From Stenocarpella maydis (taxonomy: Eukaryota > Ascomycota > Sordariomycetes > Diaporthales > Diaporthaceae): 47,572 nt of DNA. The position numbers and the translations under genes were made by a program. Below are positions 10,740 through 21,324 of the stretch, piece after piece. Under the pieces are notes generated by a model. The model was not told the DNA's origin, searched no databases, and saw only the letters and a list, made by a program, of their open reading frames with translations. The stretch is from NCBI GenBank assembly GCA_002270565.1, contig NQMI01000152.1, positions 28,209 through 75,780 of the forward strand, given 5' to 3'. How positions within the stretch are numbered: the stretch's first letter is position 1; each line of letters begins with the position of its first letter.

Positions 10740-12416
10740 AACTACTTTCTTAACCTAAAAGAAAGGGACTCATATAACCTAGCCATTAAGCTGAGGGAAG
10801 ACAATATTATTACTAGCCCAGGCAAGCCATTTGAAGAATCTGATGCCCTTAAGATTAATGCTCTAGCTAGTAAAGATGTATTTGAATTTGCAAAATACGA
10901 CCTAAAGATATATGGACATCTAAGAATCTTTAACACGCAAATGGTATGAGAAGTTAAGAATAGGTTAACCAAGCTGATTGAGAAATCAAGGCTAGTTATA
11001 CAGGGCTTTAGGGATAAAGAGAAACATATAATACTAATATAAGCCCTAACTATCCAGAGGATGAGCTAGAGACTGATTCTAGCCCTGGGGCTAATACTTA
11101 TTCAATCATATAGATGCTAAGGCGAACTGCAGGACATTATATAAGCCTATACCCAAGCTGAAGATGTACTAACCCATATAATTATTATATAACTACCCCT
11201 GGAGCTTAGGGATAGATACCCCCTAGATATAATCCTTATTATTAGGAAACCACTATATAGCCTAGCCGAGGCAGGCCTGTATTGGTATAAAACCTACTAT
11301 ACCCACTATATAGAGGCCCTAAAAATGAAGATCTCTATATATAACCCGTGCCTCCTATTTACTACTAACGGGCTATATAACTTTAGCATCTCAGGGATAC
11401 AGATAGATAATACCTTCTTCTTTATAATACTAATGTTCTCTAAGAGGGAGGAAGACAAGCTAAGAAAGAAAAAGTTCCATGTAAAGCTAAAGGAAGTTCT
11501 AATACCTGAAAAGCTGGTAGAATTTAATGGTAGAAGAATTAAGTTGGATAAAGAGAACATCTTGTTTATATAAAAAGAATAAGCTGTATGATTGGAACTG
11601 ATTAACCCCTGTATGGATGATGCAGCCCAGTAGTATGTTGCCTAGAGAGCCTGAGGGGCATATATTGCCTTAATCTGCCAACTAGAGTTATCATACAATC
11701 TTTCTACAGCTATATAAATCAGGGATCCTAAGGAGAAAGATATAGAAGCCTTGAATATATGAATTAAGTAGCAGAAGGAGAACCCTAATAGGGGGATTAA
11801 ATTTATACCACTTGATTTAAGCTATATAAAGCTCTATATCTTTACAGATGGATCCTTTGCTAATAATAAGAACCTTAGCTTATAGCTAGGATTTATTATT
11901 GCTATAGTAATAGAAGAAGACTATATAAAGACTGACTTTAAGATCTATAGAAATATTATCCACTAGAGCTTAATAAAGTGCAAGTAAGTTATATAAAGTA
12001 TACTAGTAAGCGAGCTATATGGAATAATAATAGGGTTTGATAGCAGTATAGCACTTAATATGATAATTAACTAAATCTTTAACTATCTAGAGGTATTAAG
12101 AATACTAATAGTAATCTATATAGACTTATAATTACTATATGAATGCCTGGTAAAGCTTAATATGACTAATGAGAAGAGGCTAATGATTGATAGTATATTG
12201 CTAAGAGAAGCATATAAGAGGAAGGAGATATTGGAAGTATAATGGATTAATGGGAAGGATAACCCAGTAGATGCTTGTATAAAGAAAGTCTCAAATGAAG
12301 TACTAGAGCGGCTGATTATAATAAACACCCTAAGGATTGAAGTTAAGGCGTATATTAAGTGCCTAGATGGAAAGAAATAGGTAGTCTATATGAAAAGGGG
12401 GAGGAAATTTTATTAA
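10740..12416 (+). pseudogene. Copia reverse transcriptase and RNase H
   Basis: Readable blocks, in order, are KIYGHLRIFNTQMV and KSRLVIQGFRDKEK (10900-11020), QRMS-stop-RLILALGL (about 11055), KPLYSLAEAGLYWYKTYY (11250-11300), IYNPCLLFT (about 11335) and the RNase H start IFTDGSFANNKN (about 11845) with later blocks ILVSELYGIIIGFD and the end block VSNEVLERLIIIN. These match the order of fungal copia polyproteins (for example the KPLYGVPEAGxxWY and TDGSFAN motifs of the family). At least a dozen in-frame stops and some frame changes make it non-functional. Longest open piece is 11325-11573. Confidence 0.8.
12392..12407 (+). other. Polypurine tract of the copia element
   Basis: GAAAAGGGGGAGGAAA lies immediately before the LTR start at 12411. 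Such a purine run is the plus-strand primer in LTR elements, and its position fixes the 3' LTR orientation. Confidence 0.75.
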
Positions 12417-12507
12417 ATGAGTTGAAGAAGAAGTAATCATATAAATATATACTAAAGGTTTATATATAGGTGTGTGGGTATTGTATGATAAAGAAAGGAA
12501 GAAGGGA

Positions 12508-12539
<32 letters not shown>

Positions 12540-13112
12540 GTTTTATATTGGGGAGGAAGCATATAGTACTAGTATCCCTAGCTAGCAATAAGTTAGTTAT
12601 ACAAGTGAGTAACTTACAAAGGAGACATCTTACTAAGGATATACTTCTTTTGCTCCTTCTATACGTATGAAGAGCTATAGAGTAAGGATAATAAGGGAAG
12701 TATAGGTAGTTAGAAGTAGAAGAGATGTTGGATAACAACCAATATTAGCTAAGTGGTTGAAGGTTGCGAGTAGTGTATAAAGTAAAAAGCAGCACAACCT
12801 ATAGGAGGAGAGGAGGGGGATTTTACTAAGAAGGAAGGTATACGAGCAGTTTAACCTGCTTAAAGGCTAAAAGGAAGATATATGATTATAAAAGAAAAGA
12901 TCCCTAGTGTTGGAATAGCACTTAGGATTGCATATTAGTATGGGGATAAGGTAGCTTAGTTAGCCACCTAGGTACTGTATGGAGGCCTTAAGCCCCTACT
13001 GTATGCTTCCCCTCCCTTATTTCAGAATCTAGATAGATCATCGAATAATAGAACTAGTTTAACAACCACTGTACATACGTACCAACAGCCATATGGCAAA
13101 GGCCATTCAACA
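12411..13112 (+). repeat. 3' LTR of the copia element
   Basis: The roughly 702-bp repeat starts TATTAAATGAG (TGTTAAATGAG in the second copy, a G-to-A change) and ends ...CCATTCAACA. It contains a purine-rich GA microsatellite at about 12504-12540. A second copy lies at 16025-16716, aligned over its whole length with mostly transition differences and small indels. Long minus-strand open stretches inside it are not supported as genes. Confidence 0.8.
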
Positions 13113-13509
13113 TAAACCGTTATAAATGTATTATATAACTAAATACCTAACATAAGGTATTAGGAAGTAGCTAGGACCAGGATGTAGCTAGTTATTAGCA
13201 AATTTATTAACTTTAGGCTATCTTAGCACCTACCTAGGGCTTGATATATAATAAAGTTTAGCACTAATTAGTACCAACTATACTTAATTGTGTCTCCTAC
13301 TAGATATAAGGGTTACTAAAGGCCTTAATTATTCTTTTAAAACTATATTATATTTAACTATAGCTTATTACTAGCCAATCTATATACTACTCTCTAAGTT
13401 CTCTAATACCTAATAGATATTCTTTAGAACTTCTATAGTGTCAGGGCCTATTATGTGTAATGATCACACCAAACCTTTATGGGGTTCAGTAGGTAACCTG
13501 TAGGGTTTA
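13113..13509. other. AT-rich spacer without genes
   Basis: No coding signal is visible. The block AAACCTTTATGGGGTTCAGT at about 13471, continuing to GGGTTTA, recurs in RIP-altered form at about 17404-17443 inside the neighbouring composite element, so at least part of the spacer is itself repetitive. Confidence 0.5.
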
Positions 13510-13556
13510 ACGTGGGTGGCCCACATTTGGGCCCCCCGACCTGATCTAGGCCACCC
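13510..13556 (+). repeat. Left terminal inverted repeat of the composite transposon
   Basis: GC-rich end beginning ACGTGGGTGGCCC, preceded by TA and matched in inverted orientation by 17876-17922. It contains a run of six C at the point where the right copy has eight or more G, a typical indel site. Confidence 0.8.
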
Positions 13557-13587
13557 TCCTCATCAACCATTGAAGCTATTCCCACCC

Positions 13588-14640
13588 TTAATTAGCCGCC
13601 ACAACAATAACCGATCCCTCTTCTATTGGTATTAAGGAATCGCCAGAATCATCACTATCAGGGGATACCTCACCAGCTTCAATTTTCGCCCTACAAATAG
13701 CCTTAATATCAGTAAAAGCCGCATTTGGGTTAATTATAACCTTCTTCCTCATAATCTCCCTGCTAGCTTCAATTTAACTCTCCAGCTGCTGGTTTTTTCA
13801 TAAGGTTATTACCAACTTCATCTCTTTCTAGTTATATACTTCAAGGATTTTTCTAAGGAGTCATTATTATATAGTGCTTAAGTATTTCTAATGCTTATAA
13901 TTAGCTATAAGCTAGCGCATCTCTTAGGACCTCTTTAGCATAATAAAATTAGGCCCTATGGGATGAAAAATATACTTGGGCATTTCCTTTAGCCTAATAA
14001 AGCTATTCAGTTACTCAAATTAACTAATTCCGGCTGGTTTAGGTGGTTTTTAAGAATGTGGGTACTTCTTAGTACCCTTACTCTCAAGACAGGCTAAAGA
14101 CTAGTTACCCTCCACCTAGAATAAATATTTTCCTCTATAATTGCCTCTTTATATATCCTCTAATAGCAATAAGGAAATTACCGCCTCATTATTGCAGTTA
14201 AGGACTCGAATTGTCCTAGAGCATATAAGTACTTCCTAAAGGAGGCTTTAAGCAGCATAAAAACCCTAATATTGAGAGGCTAGAGCATATAAGAGGTATA
14301 TACTAGCAAGAAAAGTATATATATATAATTTAAGAAGCACTCCTATATAAAATCAACTATTATATAGCTATAGTGCCCATTTATAACTAATAATCGCTAC
14401 TTATTAAGGTCCTCTAGCTTTATTTAAGGAATAAATACTCTTTATATTCACTTAATAGCGATTTTTTCCTCTATCCACCCCTTCTTTATAATAGTAAATT
14501 ACTAGCCATTAAAATCCTTAAGAATAATAAGAAACTACTGCTACTAAATGCTCTTACCTTTAAATATTACTAATAAATTAAGGCGCTTCCCTAAAATATT
14601 AATAAACTCAATATAGGAGGTTGATACTCTTAAATTATAA
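13588..14640 (-). pseudogene. Fot1/pogo-type transposase, C-terminal two thirds
   Basis: The minus strand reads, from right to left, LVIFKGKSI (about 14545), RLLVINGHYSYIIVDFI (about 14390, holding the usual LDGHxSH motif with Asp changed to Asn), ASFRKYLYALGQFES (about 14240), YKEAIIEENIYSRWRVTSL (about 14130) and a C-terminal tail with KLKLAG, NPNAAFTDIKAICR-like and SPDSDDSGDS sequences ending at a TAA at 13588. This is the DDE/DDD domain and tail of a Fot1-family transposase, which cuts and pastes the element. The N-terminal DNA-binding part is missing: the homology stops near 14640 at a sharp change to GC-normal DNA. Several stops and the lost catalytic Asp show it is dead. Confidence 0.7.
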
Positions 14641-16024
14641 TCCAATCAGCTAATAGGACTATTGTTAAACGGAACCGCTCAGTAGGGCGTTGGCACTTCG
14701 TGCAAGGAGTTACCCTAGACTTCTTGCAAGGAGTTACCCTAGACTTGCGAGTCAGGCGATTTTCGCTAAGTACGCCCAGTGCGTGCGTGACGCAAGATGA
14801 GTTTGGTGGCCGTGAGTCGATTATTTTGGCCTGCATTTGCACCTTAATTCAGACCTCTGCATTACCCTTATTTCTTACCCAAAAAGTATATAACNAATAG
14901 AGGAGGATAGGCCCTATATAGAGCTAGATATAACCTGAATACCTAAGGATAGGACCTTAATAGATAAGGATAAGACTTAGATGGACCTTAATATGGCCTA
15001 GATATACTAAGATAAGCCTTAGATGAAGATGGATAAAGCTGGGATATATAAAGATAAGCTACTAAGAACCTATACTAATACTTAGACTGTAATTCATATG
15101 ATTAAAAAGTAGTAAGAGGGGAGTTTAAATTTTATAATATATAGTATAGAAAGTGCATTATATGATTTAACCCTCTATTCTACTGCATGGAATATTAACC
15201 TTCTAAAAATTACTGTATAACCTAGAACCACTTACTCTACTATATGGATAAAGGTGTGAGGATTGATGATGGGCTCGGCCTCCTCTGCCTTAATCTCCTG
15301 CTTGATATCCTCCATAGTTATAGGATTCCGGGAGGACCCCTTGCCATTATTACTTAAACTACTACCCCACTGATTTTCACGCCCTATATAACTAGCATCA
15401 GCCTTATACTTCTTATAGTAGGGATACTTCCAAGCTAGTAACTACTAGATATAGGTTGTATAAGTACCCCCCTAGAAGCCTGGAATTTGTATATAATCCT
15501 TAAATTTGTAAGTCTAAGGCTTATATCTTGGGCATTTTTTGCTAACCTACTTATTGTATGACTAGATTAGGATTGCATAAAAGTAGCTCGGATGATAAAG
15601 GAAGTAAGCAATAATATTAGCTCTAAATATGTTGATATCTGCTAGAATGTAAATGTTATGTAAGGGAAGGGCGGCAACTATATGCTTAGCCTCCTATTAT
15701 ATTTATATAAAGGTTAGAAATATAATAAAGGAGGGGAAAGGGCTTATATGAATATTAATGTAGAGGGTAATAAGAAGAGTCTGATTTATAAAGTTATTAG
15801 TTGGGAGAGTCATGATGTAGCAGCTAGCAGTCGGGCTAGGCACAGAATTCAGGATGCTAAAGAGTGGCTCTAGTGGGTAAGCACTATCTATTGGTGGAGG
15901 AACCAAAGGTGCCGCTATAATAGATGTAGGCCTAATAGGAGGTATAATAGGCAAGATGGGCAAGCTATAAGGGCCGTGAGAAGAAGAGGGCAAGTTAGAA
16001 GATATTATATAAGTAAGGAAATTT
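14641..16024. other. Unassigned insert inside the composite transposon, with a 24-bp tandem duplication and a single N
   Basis: From 14641 to about 14880 the DNA is GC-normal and contains TGCAAGGAGTTACCCTAGAC at 14701 and again at 14725 (24-bp period). A single N lies at 14895. Beyond it, 14900-15080 is a degenerate array built on GGATAAGG/ACCTTAGAT-like units, and 15080-16024 is AT-rich with no recognised protein. An open minus-strand stretch at 15703-15993 is not supported. Confidence 0.45.
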
Positions 16025-16716
16025 TGTTAAATGAGATAAAGAAGAAGAAGTAATTGTATGAATATATACTGAAGGTTTGTATGTGGGTGTATAGATGTTA
16101 TATAATGAAGAAAGGAAGAAGGGAAGAAAGAAAGAGAGAGAGAGAGAGGAAGAGGTTTTATGTTGGGGAGGAAGCATATAGCACTAGTATCCCTAGCTGG
16201 TAATAAGTTAATTATGTAAGTGAGTAACTCATAAAGGAGATATCTTACTAGGGATATACTTCTTTTTGCTCCTTTTATATATATAAAGGGCTGTGGAGTA
16301 AGGATAATGAGGGAAGTATGGGTAGTTAGAAGTAGAAGAAATATCGGATAATAACTAATATCAGCCAAGTAATTGGAGGTTGCAAGCAGTATACGAAGTA
16401 AAAAGCAGCACAACCTACAAGAGGAGAGAAGGGGGATTTCACTAAGAAGGAAGATATACAAGCAGTTCAACCCTGGCTTAAAGTGAAGAAAGATATAGAT
16501 TACAAAAGAAAGATCCCCCAGTATGAATAGCCTTAGGATCGCACATTCAGTATGCGGACAGTGTCTTAGTCGCCCCTGGTTACGCATGATGCCTAAGCCC
16601 CTACGTGCTTCCCTCCCTCGTCAGAAAACCTAAGATAGATCAACTCGAATAACAGAACCAGTTCAACAACCACTATACATACATACCAACAGCCATATAA
16701 CAAAGGCCATTCAATA
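16025..16716 (+). repeat. Second copia LTR copy
   Basis: The segment starts TGTTAAATGAG, ends ...CCATTCAATA and aligns end to end with the 3' LTR at 12411-13112, including the GA microsatellite (about 16131-16149). The nine bases before it (AGGAAATTT) also match those before the first LTR, so it looks like a 3' LTR with part of its polypurine tract rather than a clean solo LTR. No direct target duplication flanks it. Confidence 0.75.
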
Positions 16717-17640
16717 CGATGGATATTGTACTAAGTTCCTTAGGCTTATACTGCTAGGAAACCCTGTGTCTTCAATATCTTCTTAAGCTCTTTATAGAAC
16801 TAGCTTATAAATACTTTATCACCCTAACTAATATAAGTAACAAGTTATTTAAAGTAGGTAGCGGTATGAAGGCTAGCTTAGTTACGTGGTATATATGCTA
16901 TTATTGAGTAGTTCGATCCCTTTATGTGGTCGAAAGTACTCTTTAAGGCTTATTACAATTTAGGTTATCTCTAGATGGCTTAGTATTATTATCCTATCCA
17001 TTTTATTATTTTCAAATTTATCCTAAGTGGTAGATTCTAAATGAAGTAAGGGTTATTTTCCTAAAGTCTATATTTATCTAATTACAGATAAATCTTATTA
17101 TTAATTCAATAAGGAGTTGGTATAGAGCTAATTAAGTATAGTATTAAGTAAGGAATTCCTAAAGGGTTCCCTTATCTCTCTTATAGGGGCTGGGCTTGTC
17201 TATCTTATAAGCCTTAGCTTGCTAAATTATATAGAGATAATTAATTTCCTGCTAGAGGGCTCTGATCTATAGGGCTATTTCTTAGGCACTTATGACTTAG
17301 GCCTATTTATTATTAGAGAAGGCAGTTAATATTATATCTTTATATTACTTAGTTAGTTATATATATAGCTATTTTGAATAGGAGTTATTAAAATATTATA
17401 ATTATATTAAACCTTTATAGTGTTTAGTAAGTAACTTATAGGGTTTATATTAGTAGAGCAGTATAAAGGCGGCATATAACTAAATTATAGTATATAAAGA
17501 TACTATTTATAAAGAAGATATAATTAGAAGCTATATAGTCATTTAGTTAATAGAATTAAATATTTAGATTAATGACTGAAGAGTCTGTTCTATGGGAGCT
17601 ATCTACTATAGTAATGACTATGTTCTTATATGTTCTGACT
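16717..17640. other. AT-rich transposon-derived DNA without assigned coding content
   Basis: Stops occur in all frames. Short minus-strand pieces such as KVFIS-stop-FYKELKKILKTQ near 16790-16830 look protein-derived but I cannot place them in a family. A block at about 17404-17443 repeats the sequence next to the left end of the composite transposon. Confidence 0.45.
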
Positions 17641-17875
17641 CTTTATTTGTCTTTAGGAGTGGACTGTATGGACTGCTTGTTAACTTGTGCGGTCTAGCCT
17701 TGTAGTTGACTGGACCGTTTGTTGGTCCTGTTGGTCTATCCTGGTTAGTGGGTCCCTGACCCTAACCCTGTCCTGGCGCATCCTGTTATCTTGTGCCTGC
17801 GGGGTTGCGTTATGGCAGTTGGTCTTGGTTACCCTGGATCCTGGGTTACCATCGTGTTGGTTCATAACATAGATG

Positions 17876-17922
17876 TGGGGTGGCCCAGATCAGGGGGGGG
17901 CCCAAATGTGGGCCACCCACGT
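17876..17922 (-). repeat. Right terminal inverted repeat of the composite transposon
   Basis: Reverse complement of the left end, followed by TA at 17923-17924. The 250 bp just inside this end (about 17640-17875) are GC-normal and free of RIP-type bias. Confidence 0.8.
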
Positions 17923-18051
17923 TACTTCTTATTTCTCGTTAATTATTCTAAAAGAATGGCTCTTATGGGCTTTAAAGAAGCTATTTATATAATATAAATA
18001 TATAAATATATATGTAGCAATAGTAGTGTGCAACAGCACATTGGTGGGCTA

Positions 18052-18150
18052 TCGCTACAGCCACCATACTGTAGCCAGAGGGTGTAGTTGCTTACTAAGC
18101 AACTATCACCCACTATATAGACCCGAGATGGCTGGTGGGCTACGCCCACT
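18052..18150. other. Three consecutive hairpins
   Basis: GCTACAG (18054-18060) pairs with CTGTAGC (18069-18075); GGTG-TAGTTGCTTA pairs with TAAGCAACTA-T-CACC over 18081-18110 with one bulge; GTGGGC (18135-18140) pairs with GCCCAC (18144-18149). They lie in a tract that is less AT-rich than its flanks. They may be a small non-autonomous transposon remnant or a structured leader; no protein is predicted. Confidence 0.6.
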
Positions 18151-18224
18151 GTACCCACTACTTGAGGTAGAGAGAATTATAACAACAACACCCCACTTGT
18201 ATTGCAATACGTGACCCATCCAAC

Positions 18225-18332
18225 AATATAAATGTATAAATATAGAAATGTATAAATGTATAAACGTATAAATATATAAATATAGAAATGTATAAATATA
18301 TTAATGTATAAATATATAAATAATGTATAATC
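18225..18332. repeat. AT microsatellite built on ATAAATGTAT-type units
   Basis: About 100 bp made of alternating TATAAATGTATAAATATAGAAATG-like units of roughly 10 bp. It lies at the transition from the AT-rich block to GC-normal DNA at about 18335. The same motif appears more weakly at 17990-18010. Confidence 0.7.
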
Positions 18333-18446
18333 ATAACTCTGGCGGCACCGGAATTACCCGCAGGGCGGAATTAGGGCCAAGTCTGTTGAGAACTATTCTG
18401 ACGCATACAGGGCCCAGCCATAGTGGAATATCGTAGTAGACTGGAG

Positions 18447-18453
18447 TATATAA
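18447..18453 (+). promoter_or_regulatory. TATA-like element of the SnoaL-like gene
   Basis: TATATAA lies 130 bp before the ATG at 18583, and a CT/CA-rich leader runs between them, the usual layout of a fungal core promoter. Confidence 0.45.
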
Positions 18454-18582
18454 GATGGGCAACTCTGAGTCCTGCAAGTCTGCCGACGACCACCACAAGC
18501 CACTTGTCCCTCGTTAAGACTTCTGGCTCGTTAACAACACCTCATCCTTCCCGCCCTCAAGGCCTAATTTACTTCATCCATC

Positions 18583-19116
18583 ATGGCTAGCAAATTACCC
18601 AGCTTCTCCGGCATCACCAAGGCCGGGCAGCACCTCACGGAGCGCGAGGCCATCGTTGATGCCATCCACCGAATGACCGAGTGGGTTGACTCTGAAGATG
18701 CCGCACTGTTCGACAGCGCCATGATGATGTAGAGTGGGATGTTAGCGGTTTAACGTTCCTGGAGAAAGACTATGGCATACTGCGTGGCAAAGTAAGAGAT
18801 GATTAAGTGGTAGATGACTGGCCCAGCTCCTGTGCTGTCCACGCACATGGTCTCGAACGTCCGATCTCACGTCACAGTCCATGACGACGGCTCAAAGACG
18901 GCTACCGTGACGGCCTATGTGCTCGCACAGCACCTGCCAAAGGGGACCCCACACAGCAAGCTCTCCACTTGGGACAATGACCTGTTTCTTGCGGGAAGCA
19001 GATTCATCGGCGAGTTGATGCATGATGGCGGGCGCTGGCGATTTACCAGCCTGACGCTCAGGACCATTTGGTCTGTTGGTAACAACGACTTTATCCTTGC
19101 GGCCAGGCCAGAATAA
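18583..19116 (+). pseudogene. SnoaL-like (NTF2-fold) protein, disrupted
   Basis: Conceptual reading starts MASKLPSFSGITKAGQHL, continues REAIVDAIHRMTEWVDSEDA, DVEWDVSGLTFLEKDYGIL, then MTGPAPVLSTHMVSNVRSHV and ends ILAARPE with a stop at 19114-19116. The pattern (N-terminal helix, THMVSNVR, WDNDL, GxWRFTSLTLRTIW) is that of fungal SnoaL-like small enzymes or ligand-binding proteins. Three lesions break it: a one-base loss near 18725, a frameshift near 18792, and an in-frame TAG at 18811 that a C-to-T change would make from CAG. A GTAAGA...TAG reading would be a 22-nt intron, too short. The promoter region and the C-terminal 100 codons are intact. Sequencing error at the indels cannot be excluded. 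The substrate is unknown. Confidence 0.6.
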
Positions 19117-19439
19117 AAAAATCGTTGAGTTTGTAGAAATGATATGGGTTAGTTAAATGCTGATTTCAATGTCACGATTATTACCAGTGTTCAGGCGCTC
19201 AGGCGCTCAGTGAATGTTTATAACCTGAAATGTTGAAGTAGTACTTTGACACGAGTTGGATTATACATCAGGATAAAGCTGGGGAAATGGGGGGAATCTG
19301 TAGGAATTATATCTTTTCAAATAAGGGAACAGCTATTGGATTAAGCGCCACGCTGTGCTGATTTGTTCGAGGTCGATAGGGACTGTTGAAACATGAAGTG
19401 CACTCATTTTCGGTCCTACAGGCCCCTCGCTTTGGAGTA

Positions 19440-19483
19440 AGTCAGCCTACCGTTTCACGCACCACCCCCTTCACGCACACCCG
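19440..19483 (+). repeat. Left 44-bp terminal inverted repeat
   Basis: Begins AGTCAGCCTACCGTTTCACG and is identical over 44 of 44 bases to the reverse complement of 21325-21368. It keeps many CA dinucleotides unmutated. Confidence 0.95.
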
Positions 19484-19604
19484 GTTTCAGACACCCCTTC
19501 TTGACTTGCCCTTAACTAAATATCTACATTGCGACTTCTATATAAATCCAATCTTCTCATCAATTATACCGTTTGATTCCTCATCTTCTTTTCTATCTTC
19601 TAGT

Positions 19605-21260
19605 ATGTCTTACATTCCTCCATCACAATATCTAGCTGCTGTAACCAACCAGTTGAACGGGTCATCCCAACAACAAGCATCTAAAGACCACTATATCTCT
19701 CGGTACAGCCTATATCGTTATCTTTAAGGCATACCAACTCATAAAGAGTATAATTCATCTCGCTAGAAGCTATTCCTAATATAAGAGTTAATTTTAGCCC
19801 ACTGGGCCCTTCTATAGGGCCGTCTGAGCCGTCCCCCTATACATATGGCCCTCCGTTACCTCACCGCCCACATCGCTAATGATAATATCCCCAATCCTAT
19901 AAAGCAACAACCAATGGGAAAGAACTAGCTATATTATTTTTTAATAAGGAATCCATCTATAAAAACACTTAAGGCTATACATATCAAATATCGCCATACT
20001 AATAGCGCTACCCATGAGAATATCAATATCTTTTTCAATTGCCTAGAGTTACCCGAGATTAGTGATATTTCTCTTAAATACTAGCATAATGCTAATAAAG
20101 TTGGCTTTTAAGAAGGCAATAGTACTAACGGCCTAGTTATTAGCTCCTCAGCAGTTAATTCTATTATCAAAAAAATAGCCCTCTTGCATATATGGTCTAC
20201 CTTAATAAAGTGCATTAGTGGGGCGGGTAAGGTAATCCCTCCCCTTGTTATCTTTAAGGGAAAATCCGTATAATAATAATGGTTGCCCGCTTAAGAACTT
20301 AATGATTTTAAGGGCTAGCTATTTACGCACTTAGAGACGGGCTAGATAAATGATTAACTTACTCTATTATAGCTAATGACAATGTTTGAGCCTACTACCC
20401 GGCCCTCTAATCCCGAGCAGTGGAGGGTCCTCCTTCTTAATAGCTACCGCTTGCATATAACTAATGATTTTATGTGGTACTACTTTAAATCAAAGATCTG
20501 GCTTATATTTCTTCCCCCCCATACTTCATATATACTATAGCCCCTTAATGTTAGTGTATTCTTACTTTTAAAGAGGAGGTATTATCAGAATCTTACCCTG
20601 CTAGCTACTATATATAGTACTAAGGAATCCTCCAAAGAATTCTTCCTTTGCGCCTATTCTAAGGCTTGAAATAGTGTCTTCAGACTAACTACTATTAAGA
20701 AGGCATAAATAACTACAGGAATCTTCCCCTGAGATCAAGTAAAGGTGAAGAGATCATGACTAGTAGCTTAAAACAACAATACCACAGGCAATAGTCACAA
20801 TATTGGGCCAATAAGCACTCCAATTAACTTAGACTTGGCTGCAATCAATTTAAAAACGCTACATTCCTCTTATCACATCCAATTAATTGAATCAGAGTTA
20901 CGTGGCGTTAGCGATATCTTTAAGTTGCCTACTATCCGCTTGCTCTTCCGGAAGGTCTGCAAGGGCCTTGATGAATTAGCTGCCCGTGCAGTAATTGCTA
21001 AGGAGGAGAATACAGTCCTTATGGCTGCTTTGGAGCATTAGAGACCCAAGAAGAAGAGGAGGGTATTACTAGATCTAAATTTGAAGTTTATGGGTATTAT
21101 AGCTATCGTAAGGAAGAGGGCTGCCATGGGACTCATTGAGGAAGAGCCCCAGGCAATACTTAATAACAATGAGTTAGGGGATAATGATGAGGTTGAGGAA
21201 ATGGACTGTATTATAGTGCAGGACCTAGGTGATGAGGACTACTTGTCCGATTGCGAATAG
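19605..21260 (+). pseudogene. Fot1-type transposase
   Basis: The reading starts MSYIPPSQYLAAVTNQLNG at 19605 and ends LGDEDYLSDCE-stop at 21260, about 550 codons, the usual size. Recognisable parts are an N-terminal CENP-B/HTH region with KHRHTNSATHEN-like sequence, VIPPLVIFKGKSV (about 20250), PPHTSYILQPLNVSVF (about 20520, the PPHxSHxLQPLDVxxF motif of the DDE domain with Asp changed to Asn), an ITTGIFP motif (about 20720), and an intact C-terminal part from 20835 with RPKKKRRVLLDLN. It would excise and reinsert the element. More than fifteen stops lie in the catalytic half. The first 45 codons and the last 140 are almost free of lesions. Confidence 0.85.
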
Positions 21261-21324
21261 CTTCATTACTCGTCAAGTAAATAAGTGTTGAAGTTGAGGG
21301 TGCTTCCAGGGGAGGTCAAAAAGT

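Larger units (their letters stand above)
10620..13112 (+). mobile_element. Ty1/copia LTR retrotransposon, 5'-truncated and RIP-degenerate
   Basis: The plus strand contains a copia-type RT followed by RNase H, then a polypurine tract and a 3' LTR at 12411-13112. The RT starts near 10740 and no integrase, gag or 5' LTR is visible to its left, where an assembly join lies at 10387. Stops and TA enrichment run throughout. A run PGRERGRPRK near 10630 may be part of the linker between integrase and RT. The element is a dead fragment. Confidence 0.8.
13510..17922. mobile_element. Composite DNA transposon with Fot1/pogo-type inverted ends and nested insertions
   Basis: The left end ACGTGGGTGGCCCACATTTG (13510) is inverted at the right end (17922), and the match extends about 47 bp with small differences. 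Both ends are flanked by TA (13508-13509 and 17923-17924), the target duplication of the Tc1/mariner-pogo superfamily. Inside the left end lies a minus-strand Fot1-type transposase fragment. Fot1-like elements are near 1.9 kb; this one is 4.4 kb, because it contains at least a copia LTR copy (16025-16716) and unrelated DNA from about 14640. The N at 14895 means the interior order may be partly an assembly product. Confidence 0.65.

Noticed and set aside
16027..16587. A 186-codon minus-strand ORF inside the second copia LTR, with a similar shorter one in the first LTR (12460-12738)
   Set aside because: The similarity of the two translations follows from the DNA repeat. The first copy is interrupted, the composition is biased by CT microsatellites, and no domain is present.
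16900..16935. TAGTTCGATCC, resembling a tRNA T-arm
   Set aside because: No acceptor stem, anticodon arm or D-arm can be built around it.
17759..17775. CCCTAACCCTG, resembling telomeric repeats
   Set aside because: Fewer than two full units in the interior of a transposon; no tandem array.
18793..18813. GTAAGA...TAG as an intron in the SnoaL-like gene
   Set aside because: It would be about 22 nt, well below workable fungal intron size; a frameshift plus nonsense change explains the data better.
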